DNA of 64,000 nt from Nonlabens xylanidelens. GTDB lineage: Bacteria > Bacteroidota > Bacteroidia > Flavobacteriales > Flavobacteriaceae. Below the pieces are notes generated by a model that saw only the letters and a program-made list of their open reading frames with translations, ran no database searches and was not told the DNA's origin. The translations under genes were made by a program, and so were the position numbers. The stretch is from NCBI RefSeq assembly GCF_002934445.1, contig NZ_PTJE01000004.1:167753-231752 (forward strand), written 5' to 3'. This document shows positions 29,228 to 38,033 of this stretch, piece by piece. Numbering within the stretch: position 1 is the first letter of the stretch; every line of letters begins with the position of its first letter.

Positions 29228-30157
29228 TTAATAGTTCCACATATCAATTTCAAAATTACGAACGATCTCCTTAAGTCTATCAGACTCTAGAAGTTGCATC
29301 ATAGAGTTATCAGAAATATACTGATCGATCTCTCTATCTCCTTGAACGTTATCCATCTTATAAATAAGAGCATTGAATCTTCTTGAATTTAAAATGTGAT
29401 CAAAAGAAATAGGTCTAGCAGAATTCAAAGTATTAAACGCTTTTGAATTATGTAACATCTCTCTTGCGTCTGGATAATAGATCCAAAACAACTCAACACC
29501 TGTTGGGTCATCTGGGAAGTTTACATCTGGAGTTACTGGACAAATACCCAATAATCTATATCTTAATTCGCTTTGACGTGTATCAAAATACCATAAACCT
29601 CTAATTCTATATTCCTTTACATCATCAGCACCTATAGCTTTAGTCTCGATATATTCATCAAAGCCAGGAATATTATAAGTAGTATCTATATCTAAAGGCC
29701 TAACACCTTCATCAACAACAACTCCTTCGTCATTAAGAACATCAATACCAGCATTGGTAATAATCTGACTTTTTAAAGTACTCTCAATATCTTTAAACTC
29801 ACGAGCTTCGTTGAAATAAGAATCACCAAAAAGGGTAATCTCACCAGACATTGCCGCCTTAGTCAAGACATGATATAAAGAACGACGTTCCTTACCGACA
29901 TAGTTAGTATCTACAGGATAGTATAATGGGAAATTAACTCTCTCATCAAGATCTATAGATTCCCATACCGTACGTTGCCATAAGATATCACGATCTCCTA
30001 CAAAACCATAAGGTAATGGCTTATCGTTATCATTTTCCATTTGAGATTCAGTTTTAGTACCGAACTCAGCTGGACTTTTAGCGTTAAGGATATTGTTTTG
30101 TGCATAAGCCGTCCCTGAAAGAACAACTGCTGCCAATAAAACTATGATCTTATTCAT
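29228..30157 (-). CDS. gldN: Gliding motility / type IX secretion protein GldN
   Basis: GldN is a periplasmic component that forms a ring with the lipoprotein GldK at the outer membrane in the type IX secretion system. The 309-residue sequence has a cleavable signal peptide ending near residue 19 (SGTAYAQ) and the family's repeated WYFDTRQSELRYRLLGICPV-type region, here seen as LWYFDTRQSELRYR and ELFWIYYPDAREML. It is the last gene of gldK-gldL-gldM-gldN, 20 bp after gldM, and is followed by a strong terminator. Confidence 0.95.
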   Translation of the reverse strand: MNKIIVLLAAVVLSGTAYAQNNILNAKSPAEFGTKTESQMENDNDKPLPYGFVGDRDILWQRTVWESIDLDERVNFPLYYPVDTNYVGKERRSLYHVLTKAAMSGEITLFGDSYFNEAREFKDIESTLKSQIITNAGIDVLNDEGVVVDEGVRPLDIDTTYNIPGFDEYIETKAIGADDVKEYRIRGLWYFDTRQSELRYRLLGICPVTPDVNFPDDPTGVELFWIYYPDAREMLHNSKAFNTLNSARPISFDHILNSRRFNALIYKMDNVQGDREIDQYISDNSMMQLLESDRLKEIVRNFEIDMWNY

Positions 30158-30177
30158 AATTTGAATTTAAATTTTTA

Positions 30178-31719
30178 TTAATCTGTAATTTCGATAGCGA
30201 TGTCAGAAACACTCTTCACATTAACACCAGGCAATGACGCCTTGATTTTAGTAATCTGAACAATATCTCCCTTACGTGCTTTCTTCAAAGTATTCTTAGC
30301 AGATGAATTTAACTTAGTACCAGAAACAGGCACAGAAGGCTGTCCAGGAACTTTAAATAAGAAACCTGTAACACGAGGTTTTAAGTCAAAATCAAAGTCT
30401 AAAAACTCAGCAGAAACCGTAGAAATACCAAGGTTAGAACGTGTCTTACTCACATTTTCATAAGACTTACTTATCATACCTGTAGGACGAGGTAAATTCT
30501 TAATACGAAATTCTTTTGAATCTGAAACCTTAGCTCCATCAGGCAGAGTTCCTGTTACATTAATTTTAACAGTTTTACCTGAACCAGGACTCATCATATA
30601 ACTATTACCGCTCTTCTTAGTTAAACCAGGTGCAGAAGCATTAACGCTATTTCCAGAAATACCTGCAAAAGAGATAGTCATTGGGTTAGCCACACCACGG
30701 TAAACAACATTCATCTTATCTGCAGCAATAGTTGCTGAATTAGGCTTAGGAATAGTTGCGAAAGATTGATCTACAACAACTTCTTTTTCCTCACCATCCT
30801 CGTCAAAATAAAGTGCACCAGTAATCTTATGATCACCTGCAGACCCTGCTCCAACTTTAAGACTAATCCTACCAGACTCGATAGTATATTGATTTTCACT
30901 AAGTGTATTACCGTCTAATTTAAGCTCTACTCTTTTAGGCTTTAAAGTTGCGTCTTTACGACCCAATACGATTTGACCATCAAAAGTTTCACCATTATAG
31001 TAAGCTGACTTAGGAGATTCCATAAGAGTAGTATAATTATCCATACTAACTTCTTTCTTCATCTGTCCAGCAAGTAAAGAACTAAGAACTTCAGCTTGTG
31101 TTGTTTTAACTTGACTTTGTAATAAAGTAACCTTAGCAATAGAAGCAATGATAGGATAACCTTTATAGTTATAGTCTAAATAAGACATTGTTACACCTTC
31201 ACCGTTTTCTACATCACTAGGAGTAAATTTAGCACCTAATGCCGTTTGAATTTCCTTATTCTCAGGAACGATTGCTTGCATATCCTTACGGTAAGTATCC
31301 ATTTTAGATAAAAACTCTTGACCATCTTCAGTAATAACACCTCCTTTAAGGAATTTTACGTCAAGAAAATCTCCTTTATCCATAGTTGCATAGTCAGTTG
31401 CATCTTCAACACTACCTTCCATTTCACCTTTAAGAGCTTCTAGATAAGAATAATAATCGTTAGAAATTTTTTCTACTTGCTCACCTTTAACTTTAAGCGG
31501 TGCATACTTCTCAGGTTGCTCACCAGCTAGCTCTGCTAATCCTGCCATAGCTGCATTATTCTTTGCAGTTGCAGCAACATTACTCTCTTCTATATTTACA
31601 TTAAGTAAACCGAATGCATTAAGCACCTCTTTACTCATGTTTAATGCTAACATTGAGATAAAAACCAGATACATCAGGTTTACCATCTTCTGTCTTGGGG
31701 ACTGTTTTCCTCCTGCCAT
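30178..31719 (-). CDS. gldM: Gliding motility / type IX secretion motor protein GldM
   Basis: GldM crosses the inner membrane once and projects through the periplasm; with GldL it forms the proton-driven motor of the type IX secretion system and of gliding. The single helix is at about residues 14-34 (VNLMYLVFISMLALNMS), with the conserved Glu of the helix region close by, followed by periplasmic domains. Length of 513 residues is as in F. johnsoniae. It begins 47 bp after gldL. Confidence 0.96.
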   Translation of the reverse strand: MAGGKQSPRQKMVNLMYLVFISMLALNMSKEVLNAFGLLNVNIEESNVAATAKNNAAMAGLAELAGEQPEKYAPLKVKGEQVEKISNDYYSYLEALKGEMEGSVEDATDYATMDKGDFLDVKFLKGGVITEDGQEFLSKMDTYRKDMQAIVPENKEIQTALGAKFTPSDVENGEGVTMSYLDYNYKGYPIIASIAKVTLLQSQVKTTQAEVLSSLLAGQMKKEVSMDNYTTLMESPKSAYYNGETFDGQIVLGRKDATLKPKRVELKLDGNTLSENQYTIESGRISLKVGAGSAGDHKITGALYFDEDGEEKEVVVDQSFATIPKPNSATIAADKMNVVYRGVANPMTISFAGISGNSVNASAPGLTKKSGNSYMMSPGSGKTVKINVTGTLPDGAKVSDSKEFRIKNLPRPTGMISKSYENVSKTRSNLGISTVSAEFLDFDFDLKPRVTGFLFKVPGQPSVPVSGTKLNSSAKNTLKKARKGDIVQITKIKASLPGVNVKSVSDIAIEITD

Positions 31720-31766
31720 AATATTCTAATTAGTTATTTTTAATAATAGTTTTAACAATAAACTAA

Positions 31767-32420
31767 TTAAGCTTTCATAGCTCCTAACATGTTACCATAA
31801 ACTCCGTTAAGAGAAGACAAGTTATTAGTAAGACCTGCCATTTGCTCTTGAAGTTTTGTTGCATTTTCTGCAATAGCTTCATTAGCTTGCGCTTGACGAG
31901 AAGAGCTTTCAACTTGAACTTTATAAAGGCTGTTTAAAGATTCCATTTGAGCAGCAGCAAGAGCCATTTCTTCAGAATATTTTTTAGTAGAAGACATTGC
32001 TTCAGCAGTTGGAGCAATTCCTTTAGCAGCACCTTCAAAAGAACGGATACTGTTACCTAAACTAGACATCAACTCACCATCAAGCTTAGCTTCTTTAAGC
32101 ATAGCATCTAACTTTTGAGATAATAATCCTTGAGCATCTTTAGGCTCTTCTTTTTTAACGGCTTTTTTATTAGCTAATTGTCCACCAGCTAATTCTGGGT
32201 ATACTAGAGACCAGTCTAATTCATCTTCTACTGGTTCAAATGCAGAGATAAAGAAAATAACTGCTTCAGTGATCAAACCGATCATAAGAAGGTTGTTTCC
32301 AGAAAAACCGTATCCGAAATCCCAGTGAAGGATTTTAAATAATGCTCCAACAATTACTACAGAGGCTCCGATACCGTAAGCCATGTTAAATATTTTCTTT
32401 GTTGTTTTAGACTGTGCCAT
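31767..32420 (-). CDS. gldL: Gliding motility / type IX secretion motor protein GldL
   Basis: GldL forms a pentamer around two GldM helices. Two membrane helices are seen at about residues 14-31 (GIGASVVIVGALFKI) and 40-60 (LLMIGLITEAVIFFISA), the second containing the conserved Glu thought to take part in proton transfer. The rest is a cytoplasmic, Ala/Gln-rich helical tail. Length is 217 residues. A 5-bp tandem repeat lies in the leader between gldK and gldL. Confidence 0.96.
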   Translation of the reverse strand: MAQSKTTKKIFNMAYGIGASVVIVGALFKILHWDFGYGFSGNNLLMIGLITEAVIFFISAFEPVEDELDWSLVYPELAGGQLANKKAVKKEEPKDAQGLLSQKLDAMLKEAKLDGELMSSLGNSIRSFEGAAKGIAPTAEAMSSTKKYSEEMALAAAQMESLNSLYKVQVESSSRQAQANEAIAENATKLQEQMAGLTNNLSSLNGVYGNMLGAMKA

Positions 32421-32438
32421 TGTGTTAAGTTTTTTAAA

Positions 32439-32456
32439 TTAAGTTAAGTTAAGTTA
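32439..32456. repeat. Pentanucleotide tandem repeat (TTAAG)n before gldL
   Basis: The 18 bases TTAAGTTAAGTTAAGTTA are 3.6 copies of TTAAG. They lie in the 56-bp gap between gldK and gldL, 19-36 bp before the gldL start codon. Confidence 0.85.
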
Positions 32457-32476
32457 TTATTTACTTGATTGAAAAT

Positions 32477-33856
32477 CTAGTTAGTTGCAGCGTTAAGAGT
32501 AACATCAGTACCCATGTACGATTGTACCGTACGGAAACCTATATAACTTCTTGCGCTATCTTGATATTCATAATCACGTGTACCAACTTGAAGGAAATAA
32601 GAAACATCTTTCCAAGATCCACCACGTACACCTTTACGCTTATTACTCGCATCATTCACTACAGGACTCATAGAAGACATATGCTCATATGCACCAGCTT
32701 CATAAGAAGAGTTTACCCATTCTGAAACGTTACCTGCCATGTTATAAAGATTATACTCATTAGGCTCATATGCATCAGCCTCTACAGTATACAAAGCTTG
32801 ATCAGCAGCATAATCACCTCTTAAAGGTTTAAAGTTAGCTAAGAAACAACCTCTATCATTCTTTGCATAAGGACCACCCCAAGGATAAGTCGCTCCTTCT
32901 AAACCACCACGAGCAGCATACTCCCATTCTGCCTCAGTAGGAAGACGGTATTCATTTACACGCTCTACATTTCTTTGCTTACGGTAAGCATTGTGATACA
33001 ATGTTCTCCACTGACAAAAAGCTTTAGCCTGATTCCAGTTAACACCTACTACAGGGTAATCACTATATGCTTCATGATAGAAATAATCATTATGCATAGG
33101 CTCATTATAACTATAGTTAAAGTCACGAATCCATACAGTTGTATCAGGATAGATTTTTACAGGAACCTGCTCGATAAAATCTTTTCTTGACTTAGACTCA
33201 TCACGGTTTCTAGCCGCCGCATTCACATCAAGACTCGTATAAGTAAAGATAATTTTCTCTGTATCAATAGTACGCTCTCCGTTATAAGCTTCTTCAAAAG
33301 GTATGATCATATTATCATAAACTTCTGCATAGAATTCATCCGGCATATCTTCCGTATCCCAAATTAAATCAATATCATGATTCAATTTACGACCTTCATA
33401 ACCTGTAGGACCTAACCCTACATAGTTATCTTGAACATATTGCTCCCAAGGCGTTAACTCCTCTCCTTCAACCCCTTCAGAGTCAAGAAATGCAAACTCA
33501 CCGATTCCATCATCTCCAGGAAGAGCTCCATTCTCATCAGCCATAATCGCAAGATTAGTTCTGAATAAAGAATCTCTTGTCCAGTAAACGAACTGACGAT
33601 ATTCTGCATTAGTAATTTCAGTTTCATCCATATAATAGGAAGGAACTGTAACGGTCTTAGTAGGCGCGTTACGAGTTGCCGCAATATCATCATCGGATTT
33701 ACCCATAATAAATGCACCACCAGGCACTAACGTCATACCATAAGGTTTTTCTGGATGCCATTTCTTTCCACGCTCTCCTGTAACCATTCCTCGGTCTCCT
33801 TTTCCACAACTTGCAAACAGTGCTACTACTGCTAAAAGGACAAATAACTTTTTCAT
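32477..33856 (-). CDS. gldK: Gliding motility / type IX secretion lipoprotein GldK
   Basis: GldK is an outer-membrane-associated lipoprotein that forms a ring with GldN. The lipobox is at FASC with the Cys at residue 17. The body is a formylglycine-generating-enzyme-like (SUMF1) fold: GMTLVPGGAFIMG, YYMDETEITNAEYRQF, YRLPTEAEWEYAARGG, NMAGNVSEWV and VRGGSWKD. Family members are structural rather than enzymatic. Length is 459 residues. It is the first gene of gldKLMN, with a TTG-N20-TAGGTTTA promoter-like sequence upstream. Confidence 0.95.
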   Translation of the reverse strand: MKKLFVLLAVVALFASCGKGDRGMVTGERGKKWHPEKPYGMTLVPGGAFIMGKSDDDIAATRNAPTKTVTVPSYYMDETEITNAEYRQFVYWTRDSLFRTNLAIMADENGALPGDDGIGEFAFLDSEGVEGEELTPWEQYVQDNYVGLGPTGYEGRKLNHDIDLIWDTEDMPDEFYAEVYDNMIIPFEEAYNGERTIDTEKIIFTYTSLDVNAAARNRDESKSRKDFIEQVPVKIYPDTTVWIRDFNYSYNEPMHNDYFYHEAYSDYPVVGVNWNQAKAFCQWRTLYHNAYRKQRNVERVNEYRLPTEAEWEYAARGGLEGATYPWGGPYAKNDRGCFLANFKPLRGDYAADQALYTVEADAYEPNEYNLYNMAGNVSEWVNSSYEAGAYEHMSSMSPVVNDASNKRKGVRGGSWKDVSYFLQVGTRDYEYQDSARSYIGFRTVQSYMGTDVTLNAATN

Positions 33857-33892
33857 AAGGGTATTTTAAGTTTTCTTTATGAATTAAGGCCG

Positions 33893-33923
33893 TAAACCTA
33901 TCTAAAAGATTTCGATTCCACAA
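33893..33923 (-). promoter_or_regulatory. Candidate promoter of gldKLMN
   Basis: On the minus strand TTG (complement of 33921-33923) is followed after 20 bp by TAGGTTTA (complement of 33893-33900), one base from the TAnnTTTG consensus. It would start transcription about 30 bases before gldK. Confidence 0.5.
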
Positions 33924-33965
33924 CTTTTTTTTATCAATAAATTAATATAAGAAAAGATTACTTCT

Positions 33966-35123
33966 CTATATTTCATTCTTACGTCTCGCTTTCAACCATC
34001 TATCAGGAAGAATTTGATCACATGCCATCTCATAATCTCGTCGATCGCATGGTAATAACGTATTTTGTTTTAGTTTATTATTAACATTTGAAATAAATGG
34101 TAATTCAATCCACCAGCGTCCACTATCATTAGATTTGTAAAAGGTAAGAATTTCGTCATCAATAGGTACTTTATAGATCATACATCCATTTGAGATATCG
34201 ACAGGATACTCAAAACTTCGATAATTGAATCCTTCGATGAAGTACCAAATCATCTCTGCTGCAAGTTGAGCTCCAGAATTTCTCTCGCTATTAATCTCAA
34301 AAACTCCAAAAACTTTAAGCCGATCACTTATCCCTGCATATCTCGACAAACTGCATACTTGCTTTCCATCAAGTCCGTTTGGGTTTGCTTTTTTGTAAGA
34401 AAGATCTCCAGCTCTCACCACACTCATATCTACCCCAACAATATCTGCATCTCTAATAACAGGTTCAGCTAACGTAATATCATTATCCAAGTGCCCCAAT
34501 CGTATTGCATCAAAATACATCCTATCTAAAAGATCTATCTCATCTTGTGAGTTAAAATAAGTCTGAAAACCTAGATTGCTATAATTAAATAAATTGTAAG
34601 GTTCTAACGCAATCATTTTACCTACATAACTGCGAGAAGTAATAGGTAGCTCAATATCACCTAAATCAAATCTGCAATCTACGTTCACCACGTTTATCAT
34701 GTGTTGAAATTCGTCAAAAGCACGATATATAGGATACATTAAATCCTGACTACCTCCTAAGAATATAGGAATAATACCTTCTCTTAAGAAAAACTCCGTA
34801 ATTTGTCGAACTACATAATACGTGTCTTCAACACTATCTCCAGCGTGAACATCTCCAAGATCTGCTAGCGCACTACTCCAGTTACCAGGATATAGTTCAT
34901 ATAATTTCTCACGCACATGGTCCAGGCTTTCCACTTGAAAAAGTGCATTAGAATCTCTACGATTTTCTAATACGCCTATAAGAACTAACTGCACACCTTT
35001 TAAACTAGGCAAGCCATCTTGTACAGTATGCAACCTTATAGTTTTTGCTATAGTCTGACTAGGTTGCAATTCGGCATGTGTAACAACGGTATCGTTGAGA
35101 GGTTTTAGAAACTCTAAAGCCAT
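33966..35123 (-). CDS. Arginase/ureohydrolase-fold protein lacking metal ligands
   Basis: The 385-residue protein follows the arginase/agmatinase/formimidoylglutamase fold and is often annotated as formimidoylglutamase. Three metal-binding motifs can be aligned but are degraded: GGDHS is GGSQD (Gln126 for His), DAHxD is DCRFD (Arg151 for His), and SxDxD is GVDMS (Ser234 for the second Asp). A catalytic two-manganese centre is therefore unlikely. It lies between topA and the gldK operon on the same strand, starting 4 bp after topA ends, and is probably cotranscribed with topA. Function is unknown; a structural or binding role is plausible. Confidence 0.82.
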   Translation of the reverse strand: MALEFLKPLNDTVVTHAELQPSQTIAKTIRLHTVQDGLPSLKGVQLVLIGVLENRRDSNALFQVESLDHVREKLYELYPGNWSSALADLGDVHAGDSVEDTYYVVRQITEFFLREGIIPIFLGGSQDLMYPIYRAFDEFQHMINVVNVDCRFDLGDIELPITSRSYVGKMIALEPYNLFNYSNLGFQTYFNSQDEIDLLDRMYFDAIRLGHLDNDITLAEPVIRDADIVGVDMSVVRAGDLSYKKANPNGLDGKQVCSLSRYAGISDRLKVFGVFEINSERNSGAQLAAEMIWYFIEGFNYRSFEYPVDISNGCMIYKVPIDDEILTFYKSNDSGRWWIELPFISNVNNKLKQNTLLPCDRRDYEMACDQILPDRWLKARRKNEI

Positions 35124-35127
35124 TTAC

Positions 35128-37671
35128 TTATTTCTTTGTTGTTTTCTTTTTAACCGGTGTTTTTTTCTTAGCAACGGTTTTCTTTTTTGCAGGCGCCTTC
35201 TTTTTAGCCGCTGCTTTTTTCTTAGGAGCCTTTTTTGCGATAAGCTCTTGAGCTTTTTCTAATGTTATTTTCAACGGATCGATATCCTTAGAAAGCTCAA
35301 CCTTAATCTTTCCTTTAATAACATTATGCCTACCCCATCTAGCCTTCTCAATTCGTATTCCCTCTTCTTCCCAGTCTACGATAAGCTTATCCTTCTCTTT
35401 CTGAATCTTGTCCTTTATCAAGGTTTCAATATCGTCATTAGAAAGATTATCAAAATCATATTTCTTGTTTACAGAAATAAACATGCCTGCCCATTTAATA
35501 TACGGACCAAAACGACCAACACCTTTAGTCACAGGCTGCTCGTCATAACTATAAATAGGAGCATCTGCTTTTTCTTTCATCTGAATCAACTCTGCAGCAC
35601 GCTCAAATGTAAGAGTCATAGGGTCATCATCCTTCTCTAGACTTACAAAGGTCTTTTCATTAAATTTCACATAGGGACCAAAACGCCCTTGATTCACCTC
35701 TACTGGATAACCATTATACTCACCTACAGTTCTAGGCAATTTAAACAACTCCATTACCTCTTCTAGAGTAATCGTATTCAGGTGTTGAGTAGGTAACAAA
35801 CTAGCAAACTCAGGTTTCTCTTCATCTTCTACTGTACCTATTTGCGCCATAGCACCGAATCTTCCTAAACGCACACTAATAGGCTTACCACTTTCTGGAT
35901 GGACTCCTAATACACGTTCTCCCACTTCACGCTCTGCATTTTCAGCAACATCTTGTACCGTAGGATGAAAACTCTTATAAAAATGCCCCATCATGTCGGT
36001 CCATTCCTCCTTACCTTCGGCGATATTATCAAAAGACTCTTCCACATTTGCTGTGAAATTATAATCTAAAATACTACCAAAGTGTTCTACTAAAAAGCTG
36101 TTCACAACTCTACCAACATCGGTAGGAATCATTTTATTTTTATCAGACCCAGTCTTTTCAGTAAGCTTTTTCTCTGCCACCTTATCTTTACTTAAAGTAA
36201 GTTGAACATAATCACGCTCTAGACCTTCTGACTGTCCTTTTTCTATATATTTTCTATTTTGAATAGTGGTAATAGTAGGCGCATATGTAGATGGACGTCC
36301 TATACCTAATTCTTCTAACTGTTTAACTAGAGACGCTTCAGTATACCTGTAAGGTGGTCTAGTAAACCTCTCTGTAGCCGTAATTCTTTTATTTAGTAAC
36401 GATTGCCCTATTTTAAGATCTGGTAATAATCCTTGCTGCTCAAGATCTTCATCATCCGTACTTTCTAAATATACTTTTAAGAAACCTTCAAACTTTACAA
36501 TCTCACCACTAGCAGTAAAATTCTTCTCATGCTTATCTGCAGATATAGTAACATTAGTTCGTTCTAATTTTGCATCACTCATCTGACTTGCAATTGCTCT
36601 TTTCCAGATCAATTCATACAGACGTATCTGGTCGCGATCTGCTCCAGAACTATGGACAGCAAAATTAGTAGGACGTATAGCCTCATGCGCCTCTTGAGCA
36701 CCTTTAGACTTTCCTTTATAATTACGTTCCTTATGGAATTCACTTCCATAAGCTTTATGTATCTCCTCTTCAGCACCTTGCTTTGCCTCCTTACTTAAGT
36801 TAACAGAATCTGTTCTCATATAAGTAATTAAACCAGCCTCATAAAGACGCTGTGCTAGTTGCATGGTGCGACTTACGTTAAAAAACAATTTACGTGATGC
36901 TTCTTGTTGTAAAGTAGAAGTAGTAAATGGTGGTGCTGGAGATTTTTTAGCCGGCTTTTTAACAAGGTCTGCTACTTCAAATTTAGCCCCTTTATTTACC
37001 TCAAGAAAATCTTGAGCCTCTTTAAGTGACTTTAAATTGCTAGGTAGCTTTGCTTTAAGTAACGCTCCTTCTTCCGTATTAAAATCTGCATCGACTCTGA
37101 AAAAATTATCAGAATTAAAGTTCAGTATTTCATCCTCACGTTCTACGATTAAACGCACAGCTACCGACTGTACACGTCCTGCGCTCGCTCCACCTTTTAC
37201 CTTACGCCATAAAATAGGTGAAATTTCATACCCAACTATACGATCTAGTATACGACGCGCTTGTTGCGCATTAACTAGGTCATAATCTATAGTACGTGGG
37301 TTATCAATCGCGTTTTGCACAGCACTTTTAGTAATCGCATTAAACACGATACGCTTAATATTTCCTGCTTTAAGATCCAGTTGTTCTGCCAGGTGCCAGG
37401 CAATGGCCTCACCTTCTCGATCCTCATCACTTGCTAGCCAGACCATTTCTGCATCGGCAGCCATTTTTTTGAGTTTTCTAACAAGATCCTTCTTGTCACT
37501 ACTCACTATGTATTTAGGCTCAAAATTCTTATCTACATCTACACCTAATTCCTTAGAAGGTAAGTCTGCAATATGCCCAAAACTGGACGCCACTTTAAAA
37601 TCTTTACCTAGAAATTTTTCTATCGTTTTCGCCTTAGCCGGCGACTCTACAATAACAAGATTCTTTGCCAT
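35128..37671 (-). CDS. topA: DNA topoisomerase I TopA
   Basis: TopA relaxes negative supercoils by cutting one strand. The TOPRIM domain is at the start (NLVIVESPAKAKTIEKFLG; ASDEDREGEAIAWHL), the catalytic Tyr is in LITYMRTDS, and three C-terminal topoisomerase repeats follow (for example GRFGAMAQIG, GRFGPYVKFN, GRFGPYIKWAG). The last 35 residues are a histone-H1-like Lys/Ala/Pro tail. I place the start at the complement of 37669-37671 (MAKNLVIVES) rather than 37695, because the latter falls inside a TACCTTTG -7 box. Confidence 0.96.
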   Translation of the reverse strand: MAKNLVIVESPAKAKTIEKFLGKDFKVASSFGHIADLPSKELGVDVDKNFEPKYIVSSDKKDLVRKLKKMAADAEMVWLASDEDREGEAIAWHLAEQLDLKAGNIKRIVFNAITKSAVQNAIDNPRTIDYDLVNAQQARRILDRIVGYEISPILWRKVKGGASAGRVQSVAVRLIVEREDEILNFNSDNFFRVDADFNTEEGALLKAKLPSNLKSLKEAQDFLEVNKGAKFEVADLVKKPAKKSPAPPFTTSTLQQEASRKLFFNVSRTMQLAQRLYEAGLITYMRTDSVNLSKEAKQGAEEEIHKAYGSEFHKERNYKGKSKGAQEAHEAIRPTNFAVHSSGADRDQIRLYELIWKRAIASQMSDAKLERTNVTISADKHEKNFTASGEIVKFEGFLKVYLESTDDEDLEQQGLLPDLKIGQSLLNKRITATERFTRPPYRYTEASLVKQLEELGIGRPSTYAPTITTIQNRKYIEKGQSEGLERDYVQLTLSKDKVAEKKLTEKTGSDKNKMIPTDVGRVVNSFLVEHFGSILDYNFTANVEESFDNIAEGKEEWTDMMGHFYKSFHPTVQDVAENAEREVGERVLGVHPESGKPISVRLGRFGAMAQIGTVEDEEKPEFASLLPTQHLNTITLEEVMELFKLPRTVGEYNGYPVEVNQGRFGPYVKFNEKTFVSLEKDDDPMTLTFERAAELIQMKEKADAPIYSYDEQPVTKGVGRFGPYIKWAGMFISVNKKYDFDNLSNDDIETLIKDKIQKEKDKLIVDWEEEGIRIEKARWGRHNVIKGKIKVELSKDIDPLKITLEKAQELIAKKAPKKKAAAKKKAPAKKKTVAKKKTPVKKKTTKK

Positions 37672-37692
37672 TAAACTATGATTTTTGAAATG

Positions 37693-37700
37693 CAAAGGTA
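37693..37700 (-). promoter_or_regulatory. Promoter -7 box of topA
   Basis: The minus-strand sequence TACCTTTG matches TAnnTTTG and lies 21 bp before the chosen topA start. A TTTG about 22 bp further upstream can serve as the -33 element. The box excludes the longer start codon at 37695. Confidence 0.6.
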
Positions 37701-37999
37701 TGAGTTATTTTTATGACCTCCACAAACATCTGTTAAACAAGTAGTTAAAAAGACTCTTGAAATTTTAAACCGTTCAGTTCTTGACGTTTAACCTTAGGCA
37801 CATATCTGTATCTTACCATTATTTTACTCTATAAAAATGTTTTTTTGTGTAAAAAGACGTTTAGAATTCCGCTTTCGCGAAAGCGAAACCACATCAAAAA
37901 CCGTCCTTATTATATTGTTTATTACCTCTATGAAAGGAGGCCTTAAATTAGGTTGAAAAAATATTAACCAACTTAATGCTGCCATTGTGTCATAAAACA
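37701..37999. other. Intergenic region between topA and miaB
   Basis: This divergent intergenic stretch contains one copy of the 16-bp palindrome at 37870-37885 and otherwise no open frame or RNA that I can recognise. The sequence around 37926-37950 (tgaaaggaggcc) looks like a ribosome-binding site but no start codon with an open frame follows. Confidence 0.5.
37870..37885. repeat. Palindrome copy 8, between topA and miaB
   Basis: Perfect copy, intergenic, 170 bp upstream of the topA promoter and 115 bp before the miaB -7 box. Confidence 0.95.
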
Positions 38000-38007
38000 T
38001 ATCTTTG
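38000..38007 (+). promoter_or_regulatory. Promoter -7 box of the miaB operon
   Basis: TATCTTTG matches TAnnTTTG, 26 bp before the miaB ATG. The -33 element is not clear; a TTG at 37985-37987 is too close. Confidence 0.5.
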
Positions 38008-38033
38008 CAACGTTATATTAATGATGACGATTG

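Noticed and set aside
37672..37695. Longer N-terminus of TopA from 37695
   Set aside because: The codon lies inside the TACCTTTG box, and MAKNLVIVES is the standard start.
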